Of a stretch of 12,095 nt of DNA, positions 1 to 7,066 are shown piece by piece. Position 1 is the stretch's first letter, and each line of letters opens with the position of its first letter. A model generated the notes under the pieces. The model was not told where the DNA came from, did no database searches, and saw nothing but the letters and a program-made list of their open reading frames with translations. Made by a program: the position numbers and the translations under genes. This DNA comes from Desulfobacteraceae bacterium (GTDB lineage: Bacteria; Desulfobacterota; DSM-4660; Desulfatiglandales; HGW-15): the NCBI GenBank assembly GCA_003819975.1, contig RPPU01000074.1, forward strand, positions 1-12,095, read 5' to 3'.

Positions 1-2261
1 TCCTGATACAAGGCCAACAGAACCTTTTCCGGCGTCAAGGGCGCTGAAAAGGCAAAAGAACGGCCGCCGCGCGCCGCCCGCACGGCGTTGCGAATCGCAA
101 AATAAGCGCCGATCCCGTACATGAACGGCGGCTCGCCGATCGCCTTGGAACGCAGGATCGCCGGCGCAGGACCCTGGGTTTCCAGAAAATGAATAGCCAG
201 GGTCTCAGGAGCCGCATAGATGTCCGGGATCTTGTAGGTGGACAAGGAATTCGATTCCAGACGGCCGTCATGACTGTAGCGCAGTTCTTCCATGGTCATC
301 CAGCCGATACCCTGCACAATCCCGCCTTCCGCTTGTCCCTGATCGATCAGGGGGTTCATGCTTTGGCCGCTGTCATGCACGACCCGCACGCTGTCGATTT
401 CGTAAACGCCCCGCAGGCAATCCACCGTGGCCGTAATCGCGGCCGTACCATACACATGATAAGCAAAGGGTTGCCCCTTGTTCGTCTCCGGATTGAAATG
501 GATCAAAGGCGTGGCATAAAAATCATGCTCCGATAAATCGATGCGTTGCAAATAAGCGCGTTGCACCAGGCTTTTCCAGTCCAGTCCGGTTTTCCCCTTT
601 GCATTGTAAACCGTGCCGTTTTCGATCCGGATCCCCCGGATCTCTTCTTTGGAAACAACCCCGATTTCTCGCGAAGCAAATTCAAGCAAACGTTTTAAAA
701 GCGCGCCGCAGGCTTTTTCGACCGCTTTGCCGTTCAGATCGGCGCCGGCGCTGGCGGCCGTGGGCGATGTATTGGCGACCCGGGTGGTGTTCGTGCTTTC
801 GATCCGGATTTGATCGGGCGCGATCGAAAAAACACGGGCCGCGACCTGGATCATCTTGGTATTCACGCCCTGGCCCATTTCCACGGCCCCGGTATTGATG
901 CCGACACTGCCGTCCTGGTAGATGTGCACCAAAGCCCCGGCCTGATTCATGAAGGTCTTGGTGAAAGAGATGCCGAAGCAGAGCGGCATGATCGCCAGCC
1001 CCTTTTTAAAAAGTTTATTGCTGCGGTTGAACTTTTTTATCTCTTTACGCAAAGAGGCGACCTGATATAATACCCCGGCCTTGTTCCAACATTTTTCGGC
1101 CAGGCAGCGCGCGGCCTTCTGGCCGTAGTGAAATGCATCGCCTTCTTTGAGCAGATTTTTCTTCTGGATCACGGCCGCATCGATGCCCAGCTTTTCAGCC
1201 GCCCGGGCAATGGCGCTTTCGATCACGAACATGCCCTGCGGCGCTCCAAAACCGCGCATGGCCGTATTCGGCGGCAGATGGGTCCGGCAGCTGTAAGCAG
1301 TCGCCTTGACATGGGGGATAAAATAGCTGTTGGCGGCATGAAACAGCGTCCGTTCCATGACCGCCGGCGAAAGATCGGCAAAAGCGCCCGCGTTTTGGAA
1401 AAAACGGACTTCATAGGCTAAAATCTTGAGGTCCCGGTCCAGTCCGATTTTGAAATCGGAATGATAGGGATGACGCTTGCCGGTCATGGCTAAATCTTCC
1501 AAACGGTGCAGGACCAGCTTGACCGGCCGTTGCAGACGAAAGGCGCCTAGAGCGGCCAGGACCGCCCAAACCGTGGCCTGGGATTCTTTGCCGCCGAAGC
1601 CGCCCCCAATGCGCGGGACATCCACTTCGATCCGGTGCATGGGAACCCCGAGTACGGCCGCGGCCGTTTTTTGCACGACGGTCGGGCTTTGACTGGAAGA
1701 GAGAATGCGGATACCGCCGGTGGCGGTCCCGTAGGCATAAGCGCTCTGGGTTTCGAGATAAAGATGTTCCTGCCCGCCGGTCTCCACCCGGCCCTCAAAA
1801 ACATGCCGGCACTGTTTCCAGGCCGTTTCAAGTTCGCCCGCTTGAAAAGTACGCGGCGGCACGACAAACCGGCCTTGCTGAAAAGCCTCACGCGCATCCG
1901 TGATCGCCGGCAGTGCTTCTGTTTCCACTATGATTTTTTTCACGGCGGCCCGGGCGTTTTTTTCACTGTCGGCCAATACCAAAGCGATAGGCTGTCCCCG
2001 GTAATAAACACGGTCTTCGGCCAGTAAAGGCTCATCCGCAACCGCGATCCCGATCTGGTTCACACCCGGAATATGGCGGTCCGTCAATACGTCAACTACG
2101 CCCTCTGACTGCAAAGCCGTATCCAGCCTGAGGCTCTTGAGGATGCCGTGCGCCGTCGGAGAAGCATACACGGCCGCGTAAAGCGTCCCTTCCCGAACCG
2201 GAATATCGTCAATATACTCGGATTCACCCCGCACGTGTTTATCAATCTCGATATTTTTCAT
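1..2261 (-). CDS. xdhB: Xanthine dehydrogenase, molybdenum-binding subunit (XdhB), C-terminal end cut by window edge
   Basis: Large subunit of a molybdenum hydroxylase that binds the molybdopterin cofactor and hydroxylates purines; it should work with the FeS/FAD subunit encoded just upstream. Reading the minus strand from ATG at 2261 gives 753 codons with no stop up to the left edge. Bacterial XdhB proteins are about 770 residues, so only a short tail is missing. Visible motifs: GGFGGKE (220-226), MERTLFH (Arg304), AMRGFGAPQ (Phe338), EMGQG, TSPTAASAG and AIGEPP (Glu710). The spacing Glu226 to Arg304 (78 residues) equals that between bovine Glu802 and Arg880, and Glu710 matches catalytic Glu1261, so this looks like a true purine-oxidising enzyme rather than a generic aldehyde oxidase. 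The start has an AGGGG ribosome binding site 5 nt upstream. It lies 275 bp after xdhA. No N-terminal export signal is seen, so it is probably cytoplasmic. Confidence 0.93.
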   Translation of the reverse strand, partial: MKNIEIDKHVRGESEYIDDIPVREGTLYAAVYASPTAHGILKSLRLDTALQSEGVVDVLTDRHIPGVNQIGIAVADEPLLAEDRVYYRGQPIALVLADSEKNARAAVKKIIVETEALPAITDAREAFQQGRFVVPPRTFQAGELETAWKQCRHVFEGRVETGGQEHLYLETQSAYAYGTATGGIRILSSSQSPTVVQKTAAAVLGVPMHRIEVDVPRIGGGFGGKESQATVWAVLAALGAFRLQRPVKLVLHRLEDLAMTGKRHPYHSDFKIGLDRDLKILAYEVRFFQNAGAFADLSPAVMERTLFHAANSYFIPHVKATAYSCRTHLPPNTAMRGFGAPQGMFVIESAIARAAEKLGIDAAVIQKKNLLKEGDAFHYGQKAARCLAEKCWNKAGVLYQVASLRKEIKKFNRSNKLFKKGLAIMPLCFGISFTKTFMNQAGALVHIYQDGSVGINTGAVEMGQGVNTKMIQVAARVFSIAPDQIRIESTNTTRVANTSPTAASAGADLNGKAVEKACGALLKRLLEFASREIGVVSKEEIRGIRIENGTVYNAKGKTGLDWKSLVQRAYLQRIDLSEHDFYATPLIHFNPETNKGQPFAYHVYGTAAITATVDCLRGVYEIDSVRVVHDSGQSMNPLIDQGQAEGGIVQGIGWMTMEELRYSHDGRLESNSLSTYKIPDIYAAPETLAIHFLETQGPAPAILRSKAIGEPPFMYGIGAYFAIRNAVRAARGGRSFAFSAPLTPEKVLLALYQ

Positions 2262-2299
2262 GACAGCCCCTAAAATGCTTCACCACTAAGACACTAAAT

Positions 2300-2348
2300 G
2301 TTTTTTTGCAGGAACAAAAAAACATGAATTCCGGCCAAAGCGCCGGAA
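2300..2348 (-). repeat. Composite double-hairpin repeat, copy 1 (inverted), in xdhA-xdhB gap
   Basis: Two adjacent hairpins: GTTTTTTTG at 2300-2308 pairs with 2315-2323 (9-bp stem, 6-nt loop), and TTCCGGC at 2329-2335 pairs with GCCGGAA at 2342-2348 (7-bp stem, 6-nt loop). On the minus strand the order is GC-hairpin, TTCAT, T-hairpin, the same plan as the plus-strand copies at 5461, 9161 and 9339. The rest of the 2262-2536 gap shows only a degenerate piece of the CACAAAGAC repeat (about 2279-2299) and AT-rich sequence. I see no gene or clear promoter in it. Confidence 0.6.
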
Positions 2349-2536
2349 AAAATCCGTACGATAGAGGCCGGTTGATTATTATCTTTTTCCTTATCGACAA
2401 CCCGGGATTTCTAAAAATACACTTGATCAGCAACGGTCCTTGAGAATCGAATCGTAAAATTCAAAAAGGCTTTTTTTAGAAATCCCCATGTCGATATGGT
2501 TGAGTTAAGCGCCTAAGAAAAACAAATATAAAATTA

Positions 2537-3961
2537 TCAAATTAAATTCTTCAAACCCGGATGTCCCGGAAACAAAGTCAAAAAATGCGCGTAAATCAAT
2601 TGCCGCACCAACAACCGCCGATACTCGGCCGATCCTCTCACGTCGCTGATGGGCGCAATTTCCCGCAAGGCCGTTTCCGCCGCTCCCCGGACCGTGTCGC
2701 GTTGAATGGGCCGGCCGATCAGATAAGCCGAGGTCGCCTTAAGGTGGAGCGGAATCGGGGCCACGCCGCCGACGGCGATATCGGCCCTGATAATGCGACT
2801 GTTTGCCAATTGCAACGCCATGGCTGAATTGACGCCGGCAATATCCAGATGGGTGCGCTTGCCGATCTTCTCAAAATTAAAAAGCGCTTGGCCTTCGGGG
2901 ACCCTGAATCGGACCGCTTCGAGCACTTCTCCCGGCTCCAGATCGAGCTTCTTGTACCCCTTATAAAAGTCCTTAAGCGCCAGTGTCCGCTTGCTTCCTT
3001 GGGCGTCCAAAACAACTTCGGCGTCCAACGCCAGCAGGAAAACGGCCATATCGGCAATGGGCGACGCGTTTACCAGATTTCCGGCCACGGTCGCCATATG
3101 GCGGATTTGTTTTGATGCGATTCGCTTTAGGTCCTGCTTCAGACGCGGGAATAAGTTGTTCAGGATCTCCGTGGAACGCAAATCCTCCAGGGTGGTGGCT
3201 CCGCCGATCACGCAACAGCCGTTTTCCAGACGAATCCCTTTCAGCGCTTCCCGAACGGAGAGAAAAGTGATTGGCTTTTCAACCATTGCCTGGGGTTGCT
3301 GCACGTAAAGATCTGTCCCGCCGCCCACCAGTTGTCCCGTGGATTTCTCCATTGATACGGGGATAAACTCTTTTTCCGGCAGCGCCGCTAAGCGGACCGG
3401 AATCGTTGCAAAATAATCCGGCAAAAAACCGCGCTCGATCAATGGCCCGAACCGCCCTTCTGCTTTGCATTCCGAAACCGCTTCCAGAATCGTGCGCACG
3501 GCCCGTTCAATGGCTTTATAACCCGTACACCGGCAGATATTGCCGGCAATGGTCTCTAAGGCGGCATCATAAGTCGGGTTTTCCGCGCTTAAACAAAACC
3601 CGGTCAAAGAGACGACAAACCCGGGCGTACAAAAACCGCACTGGCCGGCGTTTGCATCCACCAAGGCTTGTTGAATCGGGGTCAGGCCGGCGCCGTTCAA
3701 CCCTTCAATCGTGACCACGTGTTTGCCGTGGACATTGCCCAAAGGCATGAGACAGGAAACCATGGACCGGTAAACGACTCCGGAATCCGATTTGGAACCC
3801 ACCAGCACCGTACAAGCGCCGCAGTCGCCTTCGCGGCAACCGGTTTTGGTGCCGTGCAAACGCCGTTCTCCCCGGATAAAATCGAGCAACACGGTTCCCG
3901 GCGGTTGATCCGTGCGGATCTCCTCTTGATTCAAGATGAAATGAATAGGAGCAGGTATCAT
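2537..3961 (-). CDS. xdhA: Xanthine dehydrogenase FeS/FAD small subunit (XdhA)
   Basis: Electron-transfer subunit of 474 residues, the usual size for a bacterial XdhA in which the [2Fe-2S] and FAD parts are fused. The plant-type ferredoxin domain has Cys42, 47, 50 and 70 (CREGDCGAC). The second [2Fe-2S] helical domain has Cys108, 111, 143 and 145 (CGFCTPG, GNICRCTGY). The FAD domain starts around residue 200 with VGGGTDL (212-218), followed by RHMATVAGN and SPIADM near 290-305, and then the CO-dehydrogenase-flavoprotein C-terminal fold. It passes electrons from the molybdenum site of XdhB to FAD and on to NAD or another acceptor. ATG at 3961 is preceded by AAAGGA with 7 nt spacing, which fixes the start. 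It lies downstream of ygeW and upstream of xdhB. A palindromic repeat stands 72 bp before its start. Confidence 0.95.
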   Translation of the reverse strand: MIPAPIHFILNQEEIRTDQPPGTVLLDFIRGERRLHGTKTGCREGDCGACTVLVGSKSDSGVVYRSMVSCLMPLGNVHGKHVVTIEGLNGAGLTPIQQALVDANAGQCGFCTPGFVVSLTGFCLSAENPTYDAALETIAGNICRCTGYKAIERAVRTILEAVSECKAEGRFGPLIERGFLPDYFATIPVRLAALPEKEFIPVSMEKSTGQLVGGGTDLYVQQPQAMVEKPITFLSVREALKGIRLENGCCVIGGATTLEDLRSTEILNNLFPRLKQDLKRIASKQIRHMATVAGNLVNASPIADMAVFLLALDAEVVLDAQGSKRTLALKDFYKGYKKLDLEPGEVLEAVRFRVPEGQALFNFEKIGKRTHLDIAGVNSAMALQLANSRIIRADIAVGGVAPIPLHLKATSAYLIGRPIQRDTVRGAAETALREIAPISDVRGSAEYRRLLVRQLIYAHFLTLFPGHPGLKNLI

Positions 3962-3984
3962 ACTAAAATCCTTTACCGGAAATC

Positions 3985-4006
3985 CTTCACCACAAAGACT
4001 CCAAGG
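3985..4006 (+). repeat. Fragment of dispersed CACAAAGAC-type repeat
   Basis: TTCACCACAAAGACTCCAAG just upstream of xdhA resembles the reverse-complement piece CCTTGGTCTCTTTGTGTCC at 7004-7022, the degenerate piece at 2279-2297 and the arms of the larger element at 8549-8743. From general knowledge, such sequences are frequent between genes in deltaproteobacterial (Desulfobacterota) genomes. Function is unknown. Confidence 0.45.
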
Positions 4007-4032
4007 CTCTAAGATCTTTTATGTCTTAAGGT

Positions 4033-4090
4033 AGGGGTTCAAAATTTTGAACCCCTCCAAGCAAAAGCGGATTGGTGACAAAAAAAATCA
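4033..4090 (+). repeat. GGGGTTCAAAA palindromic repeat, copy a (ygeW-xdhA gap)
   Basis: A perfect 24-bp palindrome at 4033-4056 (half-site AGGGGTTCAAAA), followed by a tail (CAAGCAAAAGCGGATTGGTG) that resembles the tail beside copy c (CAGGCAAAAACGAATTTGTG on the minus strand). Copy a is therefore in plus orientation, with its tail toward the end of ygeW. The palindrome is 72 bp upstream of the xdhA start. It could be a dispersed repeat, an operator or a weak hairpin; the shared tail favours a dispersed repeat. Confidence 0.75.
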
Positions 4091-4101
4091 ATCATTACGG
4101 T

Positions 4102-5301
4102 TTAGACGCCTTCTCGCTTTTGGTTGCGTTTTAACAATTCCGCCAGCTTTTCGGTCGGTTTCTCAAACTTGGCCAAAAAAATCATGGCGGCGATCACATA
4201 GGGTTTATATCCGGCTTGTTGATATTGCGCGATTCGATAGCGTTCAAATACCGAAGCCTCCACTTCTCCGCGCTCGCAATTGACACCCGTGATGTCGGCC
4301 GGCAAACAATGCATATAAAGAGCTTGGCCGTCCCGGGTGGTCTTCATCAATGCTTCGGTACATTGCCAATCCCTGAATTTTTTGTTCGTCTGCAGACCGC
4401 CTGCTTCGAGTTCTTTCAACTCCTTTTGCTTTCCCGCCTGAAGCAAATCGGTCCGTTCCCGCATCACCGCCAGGGGCGCCCAGCTTTTAGGATAAACCAC
4501 ATCCGCGTTTTGAAAGGATTCCCCCATGTTTTGGACGGCGCGGAAGGAACCGCCCGCGGCGCGGCTGTTTTTTTCAGCCCGGGCCAAGACTTCCGGCATA
4601 AGTTCATAACCCTCCGGATGCGCCAGAACAACCTCCATGCCGAAGCGGGTCATCAAGCCGATGATGCCCTGGGGTACGGACATAGGCTTGCCGTAAGAGG
4701 GCGAATAGGCCCAGCTCATGACGATTTTCTTGCCCTTCAGATTTTCCAGCCCGCCGAAATGATGAATCAAGTGCAGAGTGTCCGCCAGGGTCTGGGTCGG
4801 ATGGTCGATGTCGCACTGCAGGTTGACGACCACCGGCCGCTGGGGCAGCACGCCTTCCCGGAACCCCTGCTCGGCGGCCCGGGCCACTTCCTGCATGTAG
4901 GCATGGCCCAAACCCGGAAAAATATCGTCGCGGATGCCGATGACTTCCGCAAGAAAGGAGAGCATGGTCACGGTTTCGCGCACGGTTTCGCCGTGGGCCA
5001 CCTGCGATTTGGCTTCGTCAAAATCCTGAACCGCCAGACCCAGCAGATTGCAGGCGCTCGCGAAACTGAATCGTGTGCGCGTCGATTGATCTTTGAAAAG
5101 GGAGAGTGCCAAACCCGAATCGAAAACCCGGGGCGAACAATTGCTTTGCCGCATATGCCGCAGAACTTCCGCCGTTTGAAATACCGCGGCCAACTCATCG
5201 TCGGTCTTGTCCCAGGTAAGCAAAAAATCATTTGCATACAGGCCCTCGGCTTTAAAACCGCCGAGCCGTTCAATCGTTTTCTCCAATTCGTTTTGCTTCA
5301 T
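4102..5301 (-). CDS. ygeW: YgeW-family carbamoyltransferase homologue
   Basis: A 399-residue member of the aspartate/ornithine carbamoyltransferase superfamily that best fits the YgeW ('knotted') group, which is longer than ordinary OTCases (about 330 residues). The carbamoyl-phosphate-binding STRTR is at 73-77, a DIDHPTQTLADT segment (HPTQ motif) lies near 190, and HCLP is at 331-334. The amino-acid-side loop of OTCase is not recognisable, so the carbamoyl acceptor is unknown. By context it probably runs in the catabolic direction, moving a carbamoyl group from a ureido intermediate of purine breakdown to phosphate; that role is inferred. ATG at 5301 has an AGGGGGA ribosome binding site about 10 nt upstream. 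It lies between hyuA and xdhA, with palindromic repeats in both flanking gaps. A long plus-strand open frame across this gene is its shadow. Confidence 0.93.
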   Translation of the reverse strand: MKQNELEKTIERLGGFKAEGLYANDFLLTWDKTDDELAAVFQTAEVLRHMRQSNCSPRVFDSGLALSLFKDQSTRTRFSFASACNLLGLAVQDFDEAKSQVAHGETVRETVTMLSFLAEVIGIRDDIFPGLGHAYMQEVARAAEQGFREGVLPQRPVVVNLQCDIDHPTQTLADTLHLIHHFGGLENLKGKKIVMSWAYSPSYGKPMSVPQGIIGLMTRFGMEVVLAHPEGYELMPEVLARAEKNSRAAGGSFRAVQNMGESFQNADVVYPKSWAPLAVMRERTDLLQAGKQKELKELEAGGLQTNKKFRDWQCTEALMKTTRDGQALYMHCLPADITGVNCERGEVEASVFERYRIAQYQQAGYKPYVIAAMIFLAKFEKPTEKLAELLKRNQKREGV

Positions 5302-5344
5302 CGTTTATGATTCCCCCTTTATCGGGATAAACCCGCTTCCCTTT

Positions 5345-5372
5345 GTAGGGGTTCAAGATTTTGAACCCCTAC
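5345..5372 (-). repeat. GGGGTTCAAAA palindromic repeat, copy b (hyuA-ygeW gap)
   Basis: A 28-bp inverted repeat with half-site GTAGGGGTTCAA and one central G.T mismatch. Its core is the exact reverse complement of the core of copy c at 6962-6989, and it shares the half-site with copy a. It begins 44 bp upstream of the ygeW start. The minus-strand sequence between it and ygeW weakly resembles the tail of copy c. Confidence 0.75.
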
Positions 5373-5460
5373 CTTAAAGACCAACTAAAAAATCATTGGC
5401 TATTGGTTATTGACAAATACAAAACAAATAAATTATCAACTTGCTCTCGTACGAATCTAA

Positions 5461-5521
5461 TCCGGCGACTTTGCCGGAATTCAGGTTTTTTGATCCTACG
5501 TCTTTCAGGATCAAAAAAACC
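5461..5521 (+). repeat. Composite double-hairpin repeat, copy 2, touching hyuA stop
   Basis: GC-hairpin TCCGGC/GCCGGA (5461-5466 with 5473-5478), the spacer ATTCA, then a long T-hairpin in which GGTTTTTTGATCCT (5484-5497) pairs with 5507-5521, leaving one extra A. The T-hairpin ends one base before the TAA stop of hyuA (5524-5522). It could cap or terminate the hyuA transcript, but there is no U-run after a GC-rich stem, so it is not a classic intrinsic terminator. Confidence 0.7.
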
Positions 5522-6898
5522 TTAAACGCTTTTTGCCCGCGGCAAAAAGCGGCCGAACCCTTTTTCCCCCATAAAAATATTGTCTTTTACCAGGACCTGG
5601 CCCCGCACCATGGTCAAGATCGGCCAACCCTGCACTTTAAATCCTTCGAAGGGCGTGTAATCCACGGCATCATGCAGCTCGGAATGCCGGATGAAGACCT
5701 GCTTGCGCGGATCCAATATAACAACATCCGCATCGGCTCCGGGACACAGATCGCCTTTTCGCGGATAAAGACCCATGATTTTCGCCGGCCGCGTGGCCAC
5801 TGCGTCTACAAAACGCTCGAGGCTCAGGCGCTTCTTGATCACGCCTTCCGAAAACAGGAGGGGCACTCGGGTTTCAAGACCGGCAATGCCTCCGGGACAA
5901 CGGCTGAAATCCGTTTGACCCCTTGATTTTTTAAGACTGAAGTCAAACGCGCAATGATCCGTAGCCACTACGTCGATCTCATTACCGCGCAATGCCTGCC
6001 ACAACGCCTCTTGATCGGCCGTATTCCGCAAGGGTGGCGACATGACGTATTTTAATCCCGCGGAATCCGGTTCTTCGTAACACGATTCGTCCAGCAGAAG
6101 ATATTGCGGGCAAGTCTCCGCATACACGACTTGACCCCGAGCCCGCGCCTGCCGAATTTTCTCCAGACCCAAAGCCGTGGAAAGATGCACGATATAAACC
6201 GGCACCCCGCCGGCCGCTTCGGCCAGGCCGAGAACCCGCTCCACAGCCTCGGCTTCGCAATAATCAGGACGGCTCCGGGCATGCCAAATCGCGCCGGTTT
6301 TGCCCTCTGCTAAAAATTGCTTCTGCAAAGCCTGGATAATGGCGTCATTCTCCGCATGCACCATAAACAAACCGTTGTGTTTTTTCAATGCTGGCAACAA
6401 AGCCGACAGATCCTCGTCTCCCAGCGCATATGCGTAAGTCAAATAAACCTTAAAGCTCGGGATCCCTTCATGGATCAACCCGCTGATCCGGTCAAGCACT
6501 CCCGTGTCGACATGCTGAAACACACCGTGCAGACCGTAATCGATAACCGCTTGACCTTGCGCGGCCCGTTGATATTGCTTGATCTGATGATCCAAATCGC
6601 ATCCCTCGGGGCCGAAACCGGGATGCTCCACAATGCAGGTTGTCCCGCCCCAAGCCGCCGCCCGGGTTGCCGAAAAAAAGTCGTCGTGCACCCGCGCGCC
6701 GCCGATCTCCAGGTTGCAATGCGTATGCGCATCCACGCCGCCCGGCATGACATAGCAATCGCGAGCATCGATCACTTCAGCCCCGGAATAAACGAGATTC
6801 CGGCCGATTGCTTGAATCCGTTCGTTCGCAATCAGCAGATCGGCCGCAAACGTATCGTCGGCTCTGACTATAATCCCGTTTTTAATGATGATCGCCAT
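5522..6898 (-). CDS. hyuA: Dihydropyrimidinase / D-hydantoinase family amidohydrolase (HyuA)
   Basis: Binuclear-metal cyclic amidohydrolase of 458 residues that opens hydantoin- or dihydropyrimidine-like rings. Metal ligands by position: His58 and His60 (DAHTH), carboxylated Lys150 (SFKVY), His181 (HAEND), His238 (YIVHLS) and Asp314 (ATDHC). This is the complete set for the family, so it is probably active. The start is set at 6898 (MAIIIKNG, beginning the usual first beta strand), with AGGGG just upstream. An earlier in-frame ATG at 6973 would translate through a palindromic repeat and is not used here. E. coli hyuA lies in the ygeW-ygeY cluster, and related genes are part of purine-degradation clusters of anaerobes. 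The substrate here is inferred to be a ureido or imidazolone ring from purine opening; a pyrimidine or hydantoin role cannot be excluded. Confidence 0.93.
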   Translation of the reverse strand: MAIIIKNGIIVRADDTFAADLLIANERIQAIGRNLVYSGAEVIDARDCYVMPGGVDAHTHCNLEIGGARVHDDFFSATRAAAWGGTTCIVEHPGFGPEGCDLDHQIKQYQRAAQGQAVIDYGLHGVFQHVDTGVLDRISGLIHEGIPSFKVYLTYAYALGDEDLSALLPALKKHNGLFMVHAENDAIIQALQKQFLAEGKTGAIWHARSRPDYCEAEAVERVLGLAEAAGGVPVYIVHLSTALGLEKIRQARARGQVVYAETCPQYLLLDESCYEEPDSAGLKYVMSPPLRNTADQEALWQALRGNEIDVVATDHCAFDFSLKKSRGQTDFSRCPGGIAGLETRVPLLFSEGVIKKRLSLERFVDAVATRPAKIMGLYPRKGDLCPGADADVVILDPRKQVFIRHSELHDAVDYTPFEGFKVQGWPILTMVRGQVLVKDNIFMGEKGFGRFLPRAKSV

Positions 6899-6929
6899 AT
6901 GCCCCTGATGGCCACCCGTTAAAGGCTTT

Positions 6930-6989
6930 TGATATTTATCAGCACAAATTCGTTTTTGCCTGTAGGGGTTCAAAATCTTGAACCCCTAC
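6930..6989 (-). repeat. GGGGTTCAAAA palindromic repeat, copy c (ssnA-hyuA gap)
   Basis: A 28-bp inverted repeat at 6962-6989 with half-site GTAGGGGTTCAA and one central mismatch, plus a tail running leftward to about 6930 that resembles the tail of copy a. The palindrome lies 64 bp upstream of the hyuA start. Translating it accounts for the unnatural N-terminal extension (MNPYRQKR...) of the longer hyuA frame. Confidence 0.75.
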
Positions 6990-7003
6990 CTGAACATATA
7001 AAA

Positions 7004-7053
7004 CCTTGGTCTCTTTGTGTCCCTGAAGTAATTTCATGTTTTTTTTGAAATGA
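7004..7053 (-). repeat. CTTTGTG-type repeat with attached small inverted repeat, just after ssnA
   Basis: CCTTGGTCTCTTTGTGTCC (7004-7022) is a reverse-orientation member of the CACAAAGAC family. It is directly followed by GAAGTAATTTCA and, across a T-run, TGAAATGA, a small inverted repeat. The same order (CTTTACGTCC, CTG, then a GTAATTTTGA hairpin) is seen in the tandem array at 8622-8736, so this looks like a single diverged copy of that unit. Confidence 0.45.
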
Positions 7054-7066
7054 CCCCCCGAGTGGT

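Noticed and set aside
2242..2433. Minus-strand 63-codon frame across the xdhA-xdhB gap
   Set aside because: It runs through hairpin repeats, overlaps the xdhB start in another frame and shows no domain.
4216..5310. Long plus-strand open frame of 364 codons
   Set aside because: It lies wholly opposite ygeW, which has clear carbamoyltransferase motifs; the plus-strand peptide has no recognisable domain and is a shadow.
5461..5521. Classic intrinsic terminator after hyuA
   Set aside because: The hairpin stem is A/T-rich with the T and A tracts inside the stem, and no U-run follows a GC-rich stem on the hyuA transcript strand.
6317..6922. Plus-strand open frame of 201 codons
   Set aside because: It is antisense to hyuA, whose metal ligands are all present, and no family features are visible.
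6899..6973. N-terminal extension of hyuA from ATG at 6973
   Set aside because: It translates a palindromic repeat and its tail; the conserved protein starts at MAIIIKNG (6898) with a ribosome binding site.
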